Below are positions 40,006 to 49,235 of a stretch of DNA of 64,000 nt, piece by piece; position 1 is the stretch's first letter, and each line of letters opens with the position of its first letter. A program made the translations under genes and the position numbers. The DNA lies in contig CABSNK010000006.1 in the NCBI GenBank assembly GCA_902479075.1, forward strand, positions 41,796 through 105,795, given 5' to 3'. Below the pieces are notes generated by a model. That model had not been told where the DNA came from, ran no database searches, and saw nothing but the letters and a program-made list of their open reading frames with translations. The DNA is from an uncultured Collinsella sp. (GTDB taxonomy: Bacteria; Actinomycetota; Coriobacteriia; Coriobacteriales; Coriobacteriaceae).

Positions 40006-42189
40006 GTGAAGGATTCCGATCTCTCCACAACGGCTGCGCGCGACGCTGCCTGCATTGTCTGGTTTAAGCGCTACCCCGCCAAGCAGACGCTCATCGCATT
40101 TTTGCTCGCGCTGTTGGCGACCACGGCGTTTTCCATCGATCCCGCCCCGGTGTCGAGCAACGCAGTCTTGGCGATTGACCCCAAAGCCTCGGGCATGCTG
40201 TACGTGTGCTACGAGGTGCTCCTCTCGTTTGCCGGCCATACCGACGCGGTCATGCTGCTTGCACTTGCCTGCCTGCTCACCTTGCCGTTTCGCTACGTGT
40301 TCTTTGGCCGTGGCGACACCTGGCGTCCATCGATCATTCTGCCGTCGCTGTTCTTCGCCATCTGCATGGTGTTCGGCCGCAGCTACGATCTCACCGACTC
40401 GGCCGAGATTGTCCTTGGCGACAAAGCCCGCATCATCTGCGCCTGGATTGGCGGCGCGGGCTGGATGCTCTTGGCGGTCGTTGCCTTCTACCTTGCCTTT
40501 GAGTGTCTAGATTGGCTGAGCTCCCGACGCATCCCGTTTTCCGAAGCGCACTTTGGCCGCGTATGGCGTGTGACTCACGCCGTGCTCTCGGTCCATCCCT
40601 TTGCCGGGCCCTTCCTGGTGCTTATGATCGCCTGGACGCCCACGCTCATCGCTTCGCTGCCCGGCCTTTTTATGGGAGATACGGGCGCGCAGATTCGCCA
40701 GTGGTTCAACTATCCCAACGGCACGAGTGACTACCTGCGTCTGCTCAATCCCAATGTGTTGCTCAACGGGCATCACCCCGTGGTGCACACGGCTATCATC
40801 GGTTCGTGCGTCCAGCTGGGGCTTTCGCTGTTCAACAGCGCTAACGCGGGTCTTGCCATCTACACCTGTGCTCAGTTCGTCATCACGGCCGCCTGCATGG
40901 CCTATTCCATTTCATCGCTGCGCAAACTGGGCGTGAGCCTGCCGGTTCGCGGTGCGATCCTGCTGTTCTTTGCGTTTATGCCGATGTTCTCTAACTACGC
41001 GGCGTTGCTCACCAAAGACGTGCTCTTTGCCGACGCGTTCTTGGTGCTGCTGGTACAGACCGTCAAGCTCGTGGCATGTGGCTTGCCCCGTCGTGATGCC
41101 AATGTCGAGCGAGCGGGCGAGAAAGCCCCCGTGCTCTTTGCGCGCCACGACTGGCTGCTGCTCGCTCTGGGCTCCATGGGTTCCACGTTCCTGCGCAACG
41201 GCGGCCTGGTGTTTCCCCTGGCGGCATGCGTAATCGCGGCGGCGTTTTGCGTATGGGACGTGCATGTGGCTCGTCGTGCAGCCAAGCAGACTGGTGCTGC
41301 GCCTTCAGGCGCCATCCCGCGTTTCCGCTGGATCGGTGTCCTCGCGGTGCTCGCGCTCTGCCTTGCCTCTAATATGTACTTCACCAAGGTCTTTATGCCG
41401 GCGCACGATATCACGCCTGGTTCCAAGCGCGAAATCCTCTCGATTCCGTTCCAGCAGACGGCTCGTTTCGTCCAAAAGCACGACGGCCTCAACTCGGGCG
41501 TCAACCCCACGGTTAAGGAGGACGGCACCATCGTGGAGGCTCCTTGCGACGGTTCGGTGACCGACGAAGAGCGTGCCGTGATCGATCGCGTGCTCAAGTA
41601 CGAGAACCTGGGCCGCCGCTACAACCCCGACAAGTCCGATGCCGTCAAGAACTGCTTTAACGAGTACGCCTCGCAGGAGGACATCGATGCCTATTTTGAG
41701 GTATGGGCCCAGATGTCCAAAAAGGATCCCGAGTGTTATATCTCGGCGCTCATCAATAACTACTACGGCTACTTTTATCCGAGTGCCCGCGATGCCTGGG
41801 TCTACAGCACGGCGCGTAGTGCCGAGATCATGGCGCGTCCCGACAACCTCAAGTACTTCGACTTCCATCCGGTTGACAGCAACGTGGCGCGCTGGTGTGA
41901 CCACCTGATCAATCTGTACCGTGTAGCGGTGCAGCGCATCCCGTTTATTTCGCTCACCATGAGCTCGGCCACCTATGTGTGGATCATGATCGCCGTGGTG
42001 GTCTACCTGCTGCGTCGTCATTCATGGCGTGCGCTGGCGATCTGGGTGCCGCTGTTGGGCGTACTCGCCGTGTGCCTGATTGGCCCGTGCAACGGCTCGA
42101 CCTACATGCGCTACCTGTATCCGGTCATCGCCTGCATGCCCTTCGCCATCGGCGCCACCGTCACCCGCAGCGACTTCCTCTGGTCCTAA
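40006..42189 (+). CDS. Large polytopic membrane protein (DUF6020-like)
   Basis: 727 residues, starting at GTG 40006 after AGAAAGG. At least ten membrane segments are spread over residues 20-480 and 650-725. A long extracytoplasmic stretch at about 490-640 contains an Asn/Asp/Tyr-rich region. FMGDTGAQIRQWFNYPNGTSDY plus LLNGHHPVVHTAIIGS resembles the acidic loop of GT-C glycosyltransferase-like proteins, and it fits the actinobacterial DUF6020 group as I remember it. A cell-surface glycan role is possible but unproven. Confidence 0.75.
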   Translation: MKDSDLSTTAARDAACIVWFKRYPAKQTLIAFLLALLATTAFSIDPAPVSSNAVLAIDPKASGMLYVCYEVLLSFAGHTDAVMLLALACLLTLPFRYVFFGRGDTWRPSIILPSLFFAICMVFGRSYDLTDSAEIVLGDKARIICAWIGGAGWMLLAVVAFYLAFECLDWLSSRRIPFSEAHFGRVWRVTHAVLSVHPFAGPFLVLMIAWTPTLIASLPGLFMGDTGAQIRQWFNYPNGTSDYLRLLNPNVLLNGHHPVVHTAIIGSCVQLGLSLFNSANAGLAIYTCAQFVITAACMAYSISSLRKLGVSLPVRGAILLFFAFMPMFSNYAALLTKDVLFADAFLVLLVQTVKLVACGLPRRDANVERAGEKAPVLFARHDWLLLALGSMGSTFLRNGGLVFPLAACVIAAAFCVWDVHVARRAAKQTGAAPSGAIPRFRWIGVLAVLALCLASNMYFTKVFMPAHDITPGSKREILSIPFQQTARFVQKHDGLNSGVNPTVKEDGTIVEAPCDGSVTDEERAVIDRVLKYENLGRRYNPDKSDAVKNCFNEYASQEDIDAYFEVWAQMSKKDPECYISALINNYYGYFYPSARDAWVYSTARSAEIMARPDNLKYFDFHPVDSNVARWCDHLINLYRVAVQRIPFISLTMSSATYVWIMIAVVVYLLRRHSWRALAIWVPLLGVLAVCLIGPCNGSTYMRYLYPVIACMPFAIGATVTRSDFLWS

Positions 42190-42190
42190 C

Positions 42191-42223
42191 TTGGTGCATT
42201 GGGGTCAGGTTTCTTTGCACCAA
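42191..42223. repeat. REP-like variant with TTGGTGCA arms
   Basis: TTGGTGCA / TGCACCAA arms around TTGGGGTCAGGTTTCTT. It shares GG(A/T)CAGGTTT with the REP-like family and begins just after a stop codon, as copy 1 does. Confidence 0.5.
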
Positions 42224-42353
42224 AGGGGGCATCATCACGACGCCTTCATTTTGGGGTTTATCTCGCAGGCCAGTAGGTATATCATAACGACGTTTGTTTA
42301 TATTGCCCGAGCATCTGCGCTGGGCTTTAGGTCGAAACCGATAGGAGACACGT

Positions 42354-43160
42354 ATGTCCGGACACTCTAAGTGGGCCACAACCAAGCATCGTAAGGGCGC
42401 GCAGGACGCCAAGCGTTCCGCCCTCTTCTCCAAGCTCAGCCGCAACATCACCGTTGCTGCCCGTCTCGGCGGCGACCCGCTGCCCGAGAACAACGCCAGC
42501 CTCGCCGCTGCCGTTGCTAAGGCCAAGGCTCAGTCCATGCCCAAGGACAAGATCAAGTCCGCTATCGACAAGGCCTTCGGTTCGGGTGCCGATGCCGCCG
42601 TCTACGAGAACATCGTGTACGAGGGCTACGGTCCTGCCGGTGTTGCCGTCTACGTCGACTGCCTGACCGACAACCGCAACCGCACCGCCGCTGATGTCCG
42701 TTCCGCCTTCTCCCACGCTGGTGGCAACCTGGGCACCTCCGGCTCCGTCGCCTTCCAGTTTGAGCGCAAGGGCCAGATCGTCGTCGCCAAGGAGATCCTG
42801 GACGAGAACGCCAAGAAGGAGACCATGATCGCCAACGGTGCTGCCGGTGACGAGGATGAGTTCATGATGGCCATCGCCGAGGCCGGTGGCGAGGACTACG
42901 AGGACGCCGGCGAGGAGTGGATCGTCTGGACTGCTGCCAACGACGTTATGGCTGTCTCCAAGGCGCTCGAGGAGCAGGGCGTCCAGGTCAAGGGCTCCGA
43001 GACCACCATGGTCCCGACCACCCCGACCGAGGTCTCCGGCGCCGACGCCAAGAAGGTTCAGCGCCTCATCGACCGTCTTGAGGAGCTCGACGACGTCCAG
43101 GATGTTTACAGCACCATGGACATGACCGACGAGGTCATCGCTGCCCTCGAGGAGGAGTAG
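42354..43160 (+). CDS. YebC/PmpR family regulator (TACO1-like)
   Basis: 268-residue YebC-family protein, beginning with the signature SGHSKWATTKHRKGAQDAKR and continuing FSKLSRNITVAAR and PKDKIKSAIDKA. Members bind DNA or assist ribosomes at polyproline stretches. It is slightly longer than the usual 240-250 residues because of an acidic loop (GAAGDEDEFMMAIAEAGGED). ATG 42354 follows AGGAGACACGT. It is unusual in not neighbouring ruvC; a terminator follows. Confidence 0.93.
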   Translation: MSGHSKWATTKHRKGAQDAKRSALFSKLSRNITVAARLGGDPLPENNASLAAAVAKAKAQSMPKDKIKSAIDKAFGSGADAAVYENIVYEGYGPAGVAVYVDCLTDNRNRTAADVRSAFSHAGGNLGTSGSVAFQFERKGQIVVAKEILDENAKKETMIANGAAGDEDEFMMAIAEAGGEDYEDAGEEWIVWTAANDVMAVSKALEEQGVQVKGSETTMVPTTPTEVSGADAKKVQRLIDRLEELDDVQDVYSTMDMTDEVIAALEEE

Positions 43161-43229
43161 CGCCCGCACGGGTTAAGCCGTGTATATCTGGGCATAATGA
43201 AGCGAGCATGCAAGCCTCGTGGAATAGAT

Positions 43230-43272
43230 GAGCCGGATCCGCGTGCGTAGAGCACCGGACCCGGCTCTTTTA
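43230..43272 (+). terminator. Rho-independent terminator after yebC
   Basis: GAGCCGGATCCG pairs with CGGACCCGGCTC at 11 of 12 positions, followed by TTTTAT. Confidence 0.85.
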
Positions 43273-43326
43273 TAATGATGCGAACCGTTTTGCATTTTGA
43301 GAGCCGAGATTTGAAGGGAGCGCCAC

Positions 43327-43872
43327 GTGCGCGTACTCAAACGAGCCCTAGCGATCGTGTATCTTGCCGCCGCCATCGTGGCGCTGGGTACGCTTGTCTG
43401 CCAGTTCTGGGGGCCGTATACGTATCGCTTTATGCTGCTGATGCGCGACCCCATGCCGCGCATTGTCGTGACGGCATGCGGCGGAGTTGTGGCGATCGGC
43501 GTGCTGGTAAGCTTCTTCCGCCTGATGTTTGCTCGTCGCGAGCCGTCCTGCGTGCATCCGGCGGGGGAGCGTAATATCGAGGTCACGCTCGCGGCGCTTT
43601 CTTCGTGCGCCAGGGCTGCTGCAGAGCGCGACGATCGCGTGATGATCGAGCATGTTGAGGCCCGCGTCCAAGGTTCCGACGATTCGCACGTCCGTTTTAA
43701 GGTCGAGGCTATCGCGCTTGACGATAAGGACGTGGCATCTCTGGCTACCGCGATGCAGCAGCGCATCGAGGAAGCTTGCGACACCATGCTCGGCACGCCG
43801 GGTACGACCACGCGCGTCCGTTTTTTGCCGTCCAAGACTACCGTCCAGACCGTGGAGGTTTCCGGTGAGTGA
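43327..43872 (+). CDS. AmaP-like alkaline-shock membrane anchor protein
   Basis: 181-residue protein with two N-terminal membrane segments (about 8-30 and 45-65) and a soluble C-terminal domain of Asp23-like partner type. This is the arrangement of AmaP, which tethers Asp23 to the membrane in Firmicutes. GTG start at 43327 after GAAGGGAGCG. Its end overlaps the DUF2273 gene by 8 bp and the asp23 homologue follows, so assignment rests on both topology and context. Confidence 0.8.
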   Translation: MRVLKRALAIVYLAAAIVALGTLVCQFWGPYTYRFMLLMRDPMPRIVVTACGGVVAIGVLVSFFRLMFARREPSCVHPAGERNIEVTLAALSSCARAAAERDDRVMIEHVEARVQGSDDSHVRFKVEAIALDDKDVASLATAMQQRIEEACDTMLGTPGTTTRVRFLPSKTTVQTVEVSGE

Positions 43873-44242
43873 TACCAATCAAGATAAGACCGCTCGTACG
43901 CCGCGCCTGACGATTGACCAGAGCGCCACATCGGCGAGCGAAACTGTTGATTCCAAAGCAGAGGCAACTGAGTTACAAGACGCGGCGGCCGCGGATTTTG
44001 ACGAGGCTATGGGTCTCATCAAGGGTACGGGCGCTGCCATCTGGAGCTATGCTGTGCGTCATCCCAACACCACGCTCGGTGCCGTCGCTGGCTTTATCCT
44101 TGCCGTGTTGGTGCTCACGCTCGGCCTGTGGGACACGCTCGTCATTGCATTCTTCGTGCTGATCGGCGCCGTGATCGGCCAAATTCGCGACGGCGAAAAC
44201 GGGATCGTCAACTTCTTCGGCCGTCTGTTTAGCGGCCGCTAA
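43865..44242 (+). CDS. DUF2273 small membrane protein
   Basis: 125 residues from GTG 43865, inside the end of the amaP-like gene, with GGAGG at 43855. The acidic N-terminal 55 residues are variable. The conserved part has two helices: HPNTTLGAVAGFILAVLV and TLVIAFFVLIGAVIGQIRDG. DUF2273 proteins sit between amaP and asp23 in many Gram-positive bacteria. Confidence 0.85.
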   Translation: MSDTNQDKTARTPRLTIDQSATSASETVDSKAEATELQDAAAADFDEAMGLIKGTGAAIWSYAVRHPNTTLGAVAGFILAVLVLTLGLWDTLVIAFFVLIGAVIGQIRDGENGIVNFFGRLFSGR

Positions 44243-44286
44243 TATGTATTCGACTGTCGCATCCGCGGCAGGCATAAGGAGGAACC

Positions 44287-44808
44287 ATGGCTTTTAATAC
44301 GAAGGTCGATGTGGCCGATACCGAGCTCGAGGAGAACGAGGCGGCCGTCGCCGAAGCCGAGGATGTGACGCTCGAGGATGAGGCGCTCGTCGAGGCCGAG
44401 TCCGCCGATGACGCGGACGAGGATGATGAGGAAACAGACGAGTCCGAGGACTCGCTGACCTATTCCAACGGCGTGATCGAGAAGATCGTTGCTATGGCCA
44501 CCCGCGAGGTTCCGCACGTTTTGGGCATGAAGGGTAACCTCATGCATTTTGTGCAGGAGCAGTTTGGTGCCGAGAATCTGACCAAGGGCGTGACGGTCGA
44601 GGTCACCGACGACAATCGCGTGGTCGTCAACATCTCCGTCATTATCGAGTACGGCGCCTATGCGCCCGCGATCTTCGACGATGTCAAGGCACGTGTCACC
44701 GAGCGCCTTGCCGCGATGACTGGCCTTGAGGTGGCGGGCGTCAACCTGCGCATCGAGGATGTCATCACCCCCGAGGAGTACGAGCACCGCACCAGCCAGC
44801 ACGAGTAA
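44287..44808 (+). CDS. Asp23/Gls24 family envelope stress protein
   Basis: 173 residues. A very acidic N-terminal tail (about 10-55, Glu/Asp/Ala) is followed by the Asp23 domain: YSNGVIEKIVAMATREVPHV, GVTVEVTDDNRVVVNISVII, VNLRIEDVITPEE. The protein coats the inner membrane face via AmaP under envelope stress. ATG after AAGGAGGAACC. REP copy 5 begins at its stop codon. Confidence 0.92.
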   Translation: MAFNTKVDVADTELEENEAAVAEAEDVTLEDEALVEAESADDADEDDEETDESEDSLTYSNGVIEKIVAMATREVPHVLGMKGNLMHFVQEQFGAENLTKGVTVEVTDDNRVVVNISVIIEYGAYAPAIFDDVKARVTERLAAMTGLEVAGVNLRIEDVITPEEYEHRTSQHE

Positions 44809-44860
44809 CCTTCCAAAAAGGGACAGGTTTGTTTTGGTAGGTTTTATCTGTGAAAACGTT
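44807..44860 (+). repeat. REP-like palindrome, copy 5
   Basis: AACCTTCCAAAA / TTTTGGTAGGTT arms around AGGGACAGGTTTG, then TTATCTGTGAAAACGTT. It starts at the stop codon, like copy 1. Confidence 0.85.
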
Positions 44861-44861
44861 A

Positions 44862-44904
44862 AACGGCCGACCGCGCAAGCAAAAGCGTGGCCGGCTGTTT
44901 TTGT
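44862..44904 (+). terminator. Rho-independent terminator of the Asp23 operon
   Basis: ACGGCCGACCGCGC pairs with GCGTGGCCGGCTGT with two G-U or mismatched pairs, then TTTTT. Confidence 0.75.
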
Positions 44905-45014
44905 ACGCTCCCGATGTGGGCATACCGCTCGTCTAACTAGGGGTTGCAATCGTCGCGTTCCGCGTTACCCTAATGGGCGCATTGTTTCCAAATTGTTAAC
45001 GAGGGGTTGCCGTA

Positions 45015-46037
45015 ATGGCTGACGAGCACGAAACAGAAAGCAAGGCATGGGCGATTGAGGCCGCCGCGGCAGAGGCGGCATCGCGTGCTGCCGAGGAGAT
45101 GCATCGTCCTCCCGTGGTGCCGATGGAGCGCGTGGTTGATCGCACCGATATCGAGCGCGGCGAGCGTGCCGGCCAAAAGCGCAGCCAGGAGCCGGGCTTC
45201 CCGCGCTTTTTTGCCGAGCTCAATCTGGGCCTGATTCTTACGGCCTTTGCCATCGTTGCGTTTAAAACCCCTAATCACTTTGCTTTTGGCGGCACCTCGG
45301 GCGTGTCGGTCATTCTGTCCACGCTGTTCCCGACCCTGCCCGTCGGCGTCTTTATGTGGATTATCAACGCGGTTCTCGTCGTTTTGGGCTTTATCTTTTT
45401 GGAGCGCAAGGCAATCCTGTGGAGCGTCTTCGCCTCGTTTGCGTTGTCCGCCTATGTTTCGCTGTTTGAGCTCTTTATTCCGACCGATGTCTCTCTGACG
45501 GGTGATATGTGGCTCGACCTGTGCTTTGCCGTGATCCTGCCGGCGCTCGGCAGCGCCATTGTCTTTGATATTGGCGCCTCGACGGGCGGCACGGACATTC
45601 TCGCTATGATCCTCAAACGCCGCACCACGCTCGAGATTGGTCGCGCACTGCTGTTGGTCGATATCGGCATCGTGGCCATCGCGGCCTTTTTGTATGGCCC
45701 GCGTGTCGGTCTGTATTGCGTGCTCGGCCTGTTTGCCAAGACGCTTGTGGTCGACAAGGCCATCGAGAGCATCCATCTTCGTAAGGTCTGCACGGTCATT
45801 TGCTCCGAACCCCTTAAGGTCGAGGAGTTTATCGTCAAGCGTCTCAACCGCACAGCGACCATCAGCCGCGGCTACGGTGCCTTCTCGGGCAAGTGCGTGA
45901 CGGTGATCATGAGCGTGCTGAGCCGTCGCGAGGCCGTGCAGCTGCGCCGCTATGCGCGCGAAGTCGATCCGGGTGCCTTTATCACGATTGTCGACAGCTC
46001 CGAGATCGTCGGCAAGGGTTTTCGCGGTACGAACTAA
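45015..46037 (+). CDS. YitT family membrane protein (DUF161/DUF2179)
   Basis: 340 residues. An unusual hydrophilic N-terminus of about 65 residues, Ala/Glu-rich, precedes five or six helices with the YitT patterns FGGTSGVSVIL and GASTGGTDILAMIL. The C-terminal DUF2179 domain reads RTATISRGYGAFSGK, followed by FITIVDSSEIVGKGF. Function is unknown. ATG 45015 follows AACGAGGGG. Confidence 0.88.
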   Translation: MADEHETESKAWAIEAAAAEAASRAAEEMHRPPVVPMERVVDRTDIERGERAGQKRSQEPGFPRFFAELNLGLILTAFAIVAFKTPNHFAFGGTSGVSVILSTLFPTLPVGVFMWIINAVLVVLGFIFLERKAILWSVFASFALSAYVSLFELFIPTDVSLTGDMWLDLCFAVILPALGSAIVFDIGASTGGTDILAMILKRRTTLEIGRALLLVDIGIVAIAAFLYGPRVGLYCVLGLFAKTLVVDKAIESIHLRKVCTVICSEPLKVEEFIVKRLNRTATISRGYGAFSGKCVTVIMSVLSRREAVQLRRYAREVDPGAFITIVDSSEIVGKGFRGTN

Positions 46038-46187
46038 CGCGGACGCACTCATCAAACAATCGAAAAGCGCCTCGCTCGTTGCAAATACGCCATCTAGGAG
46101 TATTTGTCCCCACATTAGGCGATAATGATGCCAAAGACATCGTTTGCGATCCAGGTGATTCGCTCTAGATACGAAGGGATGATTTCG

Positions 46188-47474
46188 ATGTTCTGTTCGC
46201 AGTGTGGCGCTCCTATGGGCGATAACGACAAGTTCTGCGGTGTGTGCGGTGCTCCTAATGCTGGTGCTGCAGCTTCCACCCCTCAGGGTCAGCCTCAGCA
46301 ATTTGTCCCTCAGCCTCCCATGAACGCGTCCAAGGGCTGTGTGGCTCAGGCGTTTGAGGATATGACCAAGACTCCGGGCGTGCTGCAGCGCGTGTGCCAG
46401 ATTGCCTTTTTGCCGGCGCTTATCTGTGTTGTGTCGGTACTCGTGCTGTTCATCCCCGTTATCGGCGGTATTGCAGCTGCCATCGGCTTTTTGGCCGCCT
46501 ACGTGGCGAGCGTGTGCGGTTCGGGCTTTGGCATCGAGTGGGGTCGCGACCTGTCGCTTAAGATCGATGACGGCATGGATCGTCCGTTGATGCGTTCCAC
46601 GTCGTTTGGTCTCGGAATCTTTTCGAGCGTTATTTCGGTCGTGCTCGAGTTTATCGCTGCCATTCCCATTATCGGTGTAGTGCTTTCGCTGGTGGAGGGC
46701 GTGGTAATTGGCGCCGCGGGCTCGTATTCTTATTACGGCTCTTATGCGCTCGAGGCTGCGCTGTTTGGCTCGCTTGGCCTGCTTGTCCTGGCTATGATTG
46801 CCACGGCGGTCCTGGGGGTCTTCTTTAAGATGTTCGCCGACATTGCCGTGATGCACTTTGCGGTGACCGGTCGCGTCGAGAGCGCGTTTTCGCTCGATAA
46901 GGTTTGGGCAGCCTTTAAGAACAATAAGACCAAGCTGTTCTGCGCTTCGTTCCTTCCCGAGTTTTTGACGGGCCTGGTCGCCAACGTTGTCACATGGATC
47001 TTGACGGTCGTCTTTGGCGCCGTTGCCTCTGTCGGTATGTATAGCTACTACTATCGTCCTACGGGTATTGAGGCGATTGTTACCGGCGGTGGCATCACAC
47101 TCGTGCTGTTCCTGGTTCTGGTCGCTTTTGTCACCGTATTTCTTACGGTCTTTGGCAAGATGCTCAAGCACCGTGCCGTTGGCTATTGGGTTGCACGTTA
47201 TGCAAGCGAGTGGGCCGACGAGGACAAGGACGACGTCCTGACCTTTGTATTGCCCTTCGAGAAGAAGTCCGCTCCCTCGGGTTACAGTGCTCCGGATGTC
47301 GCGCCTGAGCCCAAGTCCGCGCCCGAGCCGGCGCCCGTGCCTGAGCCTGACCCTGCGCCTGCGTCTGCGCCTGAGCCCGAGCCGGCGCCCGAGTCGGCAC
47401 CTGCGCCCGAGCCGGCGCCCGCGCCTGAGCCGGTGCCCGAGTCAAGTTCCGACGAGGACCCTCAGGACGAGTAG
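46188..47474 (+). CDS. Zinc-ribbon membrane protein with Pro-Glu-Ala repeat tail
   Basis: 428 residues from ATG 46188 (GAAGGG 8-13 nt upstream; ATG 46179 is closer than usual spacing). Residues 1-20 form a double CxxC zinc ribbon (FCSQCG...FCGVCG). A Gln/Pro linker follows, then a DUF4013-like block of about six hydrophobic segments (70-360). The last 60 residues are imperfect PEPAPAPE repeats, ending SSSDEDPQDE. The tail probably spans or contacts the cell wall, or forms a flexible cytosolic extension; orientation is uncertain. Function unknown. Confidence 0.8.
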   Translation: MFCSQCGAPMGDNDKFCGVCGAPNAGAAASTPQGQPQQFVPQPPMNASKGCVAQAFEDMTKTPGVLQRVCQIAFLPALICVVSVLVLFIPVIGGIAAAIGFLAAYVASVCGSGFGIEWGRDLSLKIDDGMDRPLMRSTSFGLGIFSSVISVVLEFIAAIPIIGVVLSLVEGVVIGAAGSYSYYGSYALEAALFGSLGLLVLAMIATAVLGVFFKMFADIAVMHFAVTGRVESAFSLDKVWAAFKNNKTKLFCASFLPEFLTGLVANVVTWILTVVFGAVASVGMYSYYYRPTGIEAIVTGGGITLVLFLVLVAFVTVFLTVFGKMLKHRAVGYWVARYASEWADEDKDDVLTFVLPFEKKSAPSGYSAPDVAPEPKSAPEPAPVPEPDPAPASAPEPEPAPESAPAPEPAPAPEPVPESSSDEDPQDE

Positions 47475-47532
47475 CATGCCGCCTGCCATTTGGGGACGGG
47501 GCAGAAATGGTAGAAATAACGCTTGACAGATG

Positions 47533-47574
47533 AGCGGGGGCGGACGTTTCGACGCGTCCGCCCCCGCTTTGCTT
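47533..47574. terminator. Bidirectional terminator between convergent genes
   Basis: AGCGGGGGCGGACG / CGTCCGCCCCCGCT, a perfect 14-bp stem with a short loop, flanked by T-rich sequence. Confidence 0.85.
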
Positions 47575-47604
47575 TAGCCAGGCTGTTATGGATGGGTGTG
47601 ACGA

Positions 47605-49068
47605 CTACTCGTCGTGTTTCTCCTCGCGGCGAGCGGCGGCGCGGGCTTCGTGGATGCCCTTGATTGCGGCATGGCGAGCCGTGCGGGCATCATGGATGGC
47701 GTCACGAGCCTCGGCGGTCGTCGCCTTGGCAGAGCGCAGCTTGGCGGCCAAGTCGGGATTGGTTTCGGCGACTGCGGTAATCGCGGGGCCGTCGAGCTCC
47801 TCTTGCGTGGGCTCGGCCAAAAAGTCGATGGCATACTGGGCTGCAACCATGGAGCCCTTGGCCAGCACGCTCTCGTCAATCTTGTAAAAGCAGGAATGTT
47901 GGGCGTACGTGGCGCCAATCTTGGGGTTGCGCGTACCTACAAAGGCGAGCACGCCCGGTACGCGGCGCAGGTACTCCGAAAAATCCTCGCCCGAGAGCGT
48001 GCCGCGATAATGGCCTTGGCCGGCGGGGCCCAGACACTTAATAACAGCCTGACGGCAGCGCTCGCTCGAGGCCGCGTCGTTTTCGACCTTGTAGTTGGCG
48101 ATGGTGTAGTCGGTGAGCTCTGCCTCGGCGCCCAAGGCGGCCGCGGTATGCTCCACGATGCGGCGCATAAGCTCCGGCATTTCCTCGTGGGTCGAATCGC
48201 CGTAGGTGCGCACCGTGCCGGCGAGGTAGGCCGTGCCGGCGATAACGTTGCGTGCGGTGCCGCCGTGCAGCTCGCCGACGGTGATGACGGCCGGCTCGTA
48301 GGGGCTGATCTCGCGCGAGACGATGGTCTGCAGGGCGTTGACGATCTCGGCGGCCACCATAACGGCGTCGTGACCGCGCTGGGGCATGGCGCCGTGGCAC
48401 GAGGTGCCGCGGACATCGATGCGGAACCAGTCGGTATTGGCCATGCGCGGGCCGGGCTCGCAGCTTACGGTGCCGGCGTCGACCTCGCTCCAGATGTGCG
48501 CGGCGTAGGCGCCGTCGACGCCGTCGAGCACACCCGTGCCGATCATGAGTTTGGCGCCCTGGCCGTTTTCCTCACTGGGCTGGAAGACGATGCGGACTTC
48601 GCCGTGGATGTCGTCGGTCATATGGCGCAGGATTTGCAGCGTTCCGAGCATCATGGCGATGTGGCAGTCGTGGCCGCAAGCGTGCATGCAGCCCTCGTTG
48701 ACGCTGGCGAACTCCTCGCCGGTCTGCTCGGTGACGGGCAGGGCGTCGATATCCGCACGCAGCAGGATGCGGCGGCGCGGCGTGCCATCCTCGCGATAGG
48801 CGTCGGGCGCGGTGCCGCGAAGGGTCGCCACCAGACCCGTCTTAAGGGGGCGCTTGTAGGGGATATTCATGGCGTCGAGCTGGTTGGCGATGTCAGAAGT
48901 CGTGCGCTCCTCGGCAAGGCTCAGCTCCGGGTGCTTATGGAAGTGCCGGCGCTGCTTGATGATGTAGGGCTCAAACTCGGCGGCGATATCTCGGATGGCT
49001 GCGGTGACGTCGTCAGCCGCGCGAACCTCGGTTGCCGCCATAATCTGCTGTGCCTTGGTTTTCGTCAT
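47605..49068 (-). CDS. M20 family amidohydrolase/peptidase
   Basis: 487 residues from ATG 49068 (AAGGAG about 10 nt upstream). It has the M20D motifs: RRHFHKHPELS, the metal-binding GCMHACGHDCHIAMML, FQPSEENGQGA and the C-terminal GTLSGEDFSEY. Such enzymes deacylate N-acyl amino acids or related amides. The last 60 residues are an extra Ala/Arg/Glu-rich helix not usual for the family. It is divergent from a second amidohydrolase gene. Confidence 0.9.
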   Translation of the reverse strand: MTKTKAQQIMAATEVRAADDVTAAIRDIAAEFEPYIIKQRRHFHKHPELSLAEERTTSDIANQLDAMNIPYKRPLKTGLVATLRGTAPDAYREDGTPRRRILLRADIDALPVTEQTGEEFASVNEGCMHACGHDCHIAMMLGTLQILRHMTDDIHGEVRIVFQPSEENGQGAKLMIGTGVLDGVDGAYAAHIWSEVDAGTVSCEPGPRMANTDWFRIDVRGTSCHGAMPQRGHDAVMVAAEIVNALQTIVSREISPYEPAVITVGELHGGTARNVIAGTAYLAGTVRTYGDSTHEEMPELMRRIVEHTAAALGAEAELTDYTIANYKVENDAASSERCRQAVIKCLGPAGQGHYRGTLSGEDFSEYLRRVPGVLAFVGTRNPKIGATYAQHSCFYKIDESVLAKGSMVAAQYAIDFLAEPTQEELDGPAITAVAETNPDLAAKLRSAKATTAEARDAIHDARTARHAAIKGIHEARAAARREEKHDE

Positions 49069-49235
49069 GGTCGATTTGCTCCTTACTGGTTTATCGCAAA
49101 ATCGTACAAGCTCTTTCCAGTATGCCACCTGCCACTTGGCCTGGCAAAGCTGCCGTTTGCCGCTTGCGGTTTTGTTGCAAGGGCGGGGGAGTACACTCGG
49201 GGGTGTTGAATTTCCTGCCAGAAATGGGGATGCCC

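Noticed and set aside
44970..47171. A 733-codon minus-strand frame spanning YitT and the zinc-ribbon gene
   Set aside because: It crosses two well-supported plus-strand genes and their promoter region and resembles no family.
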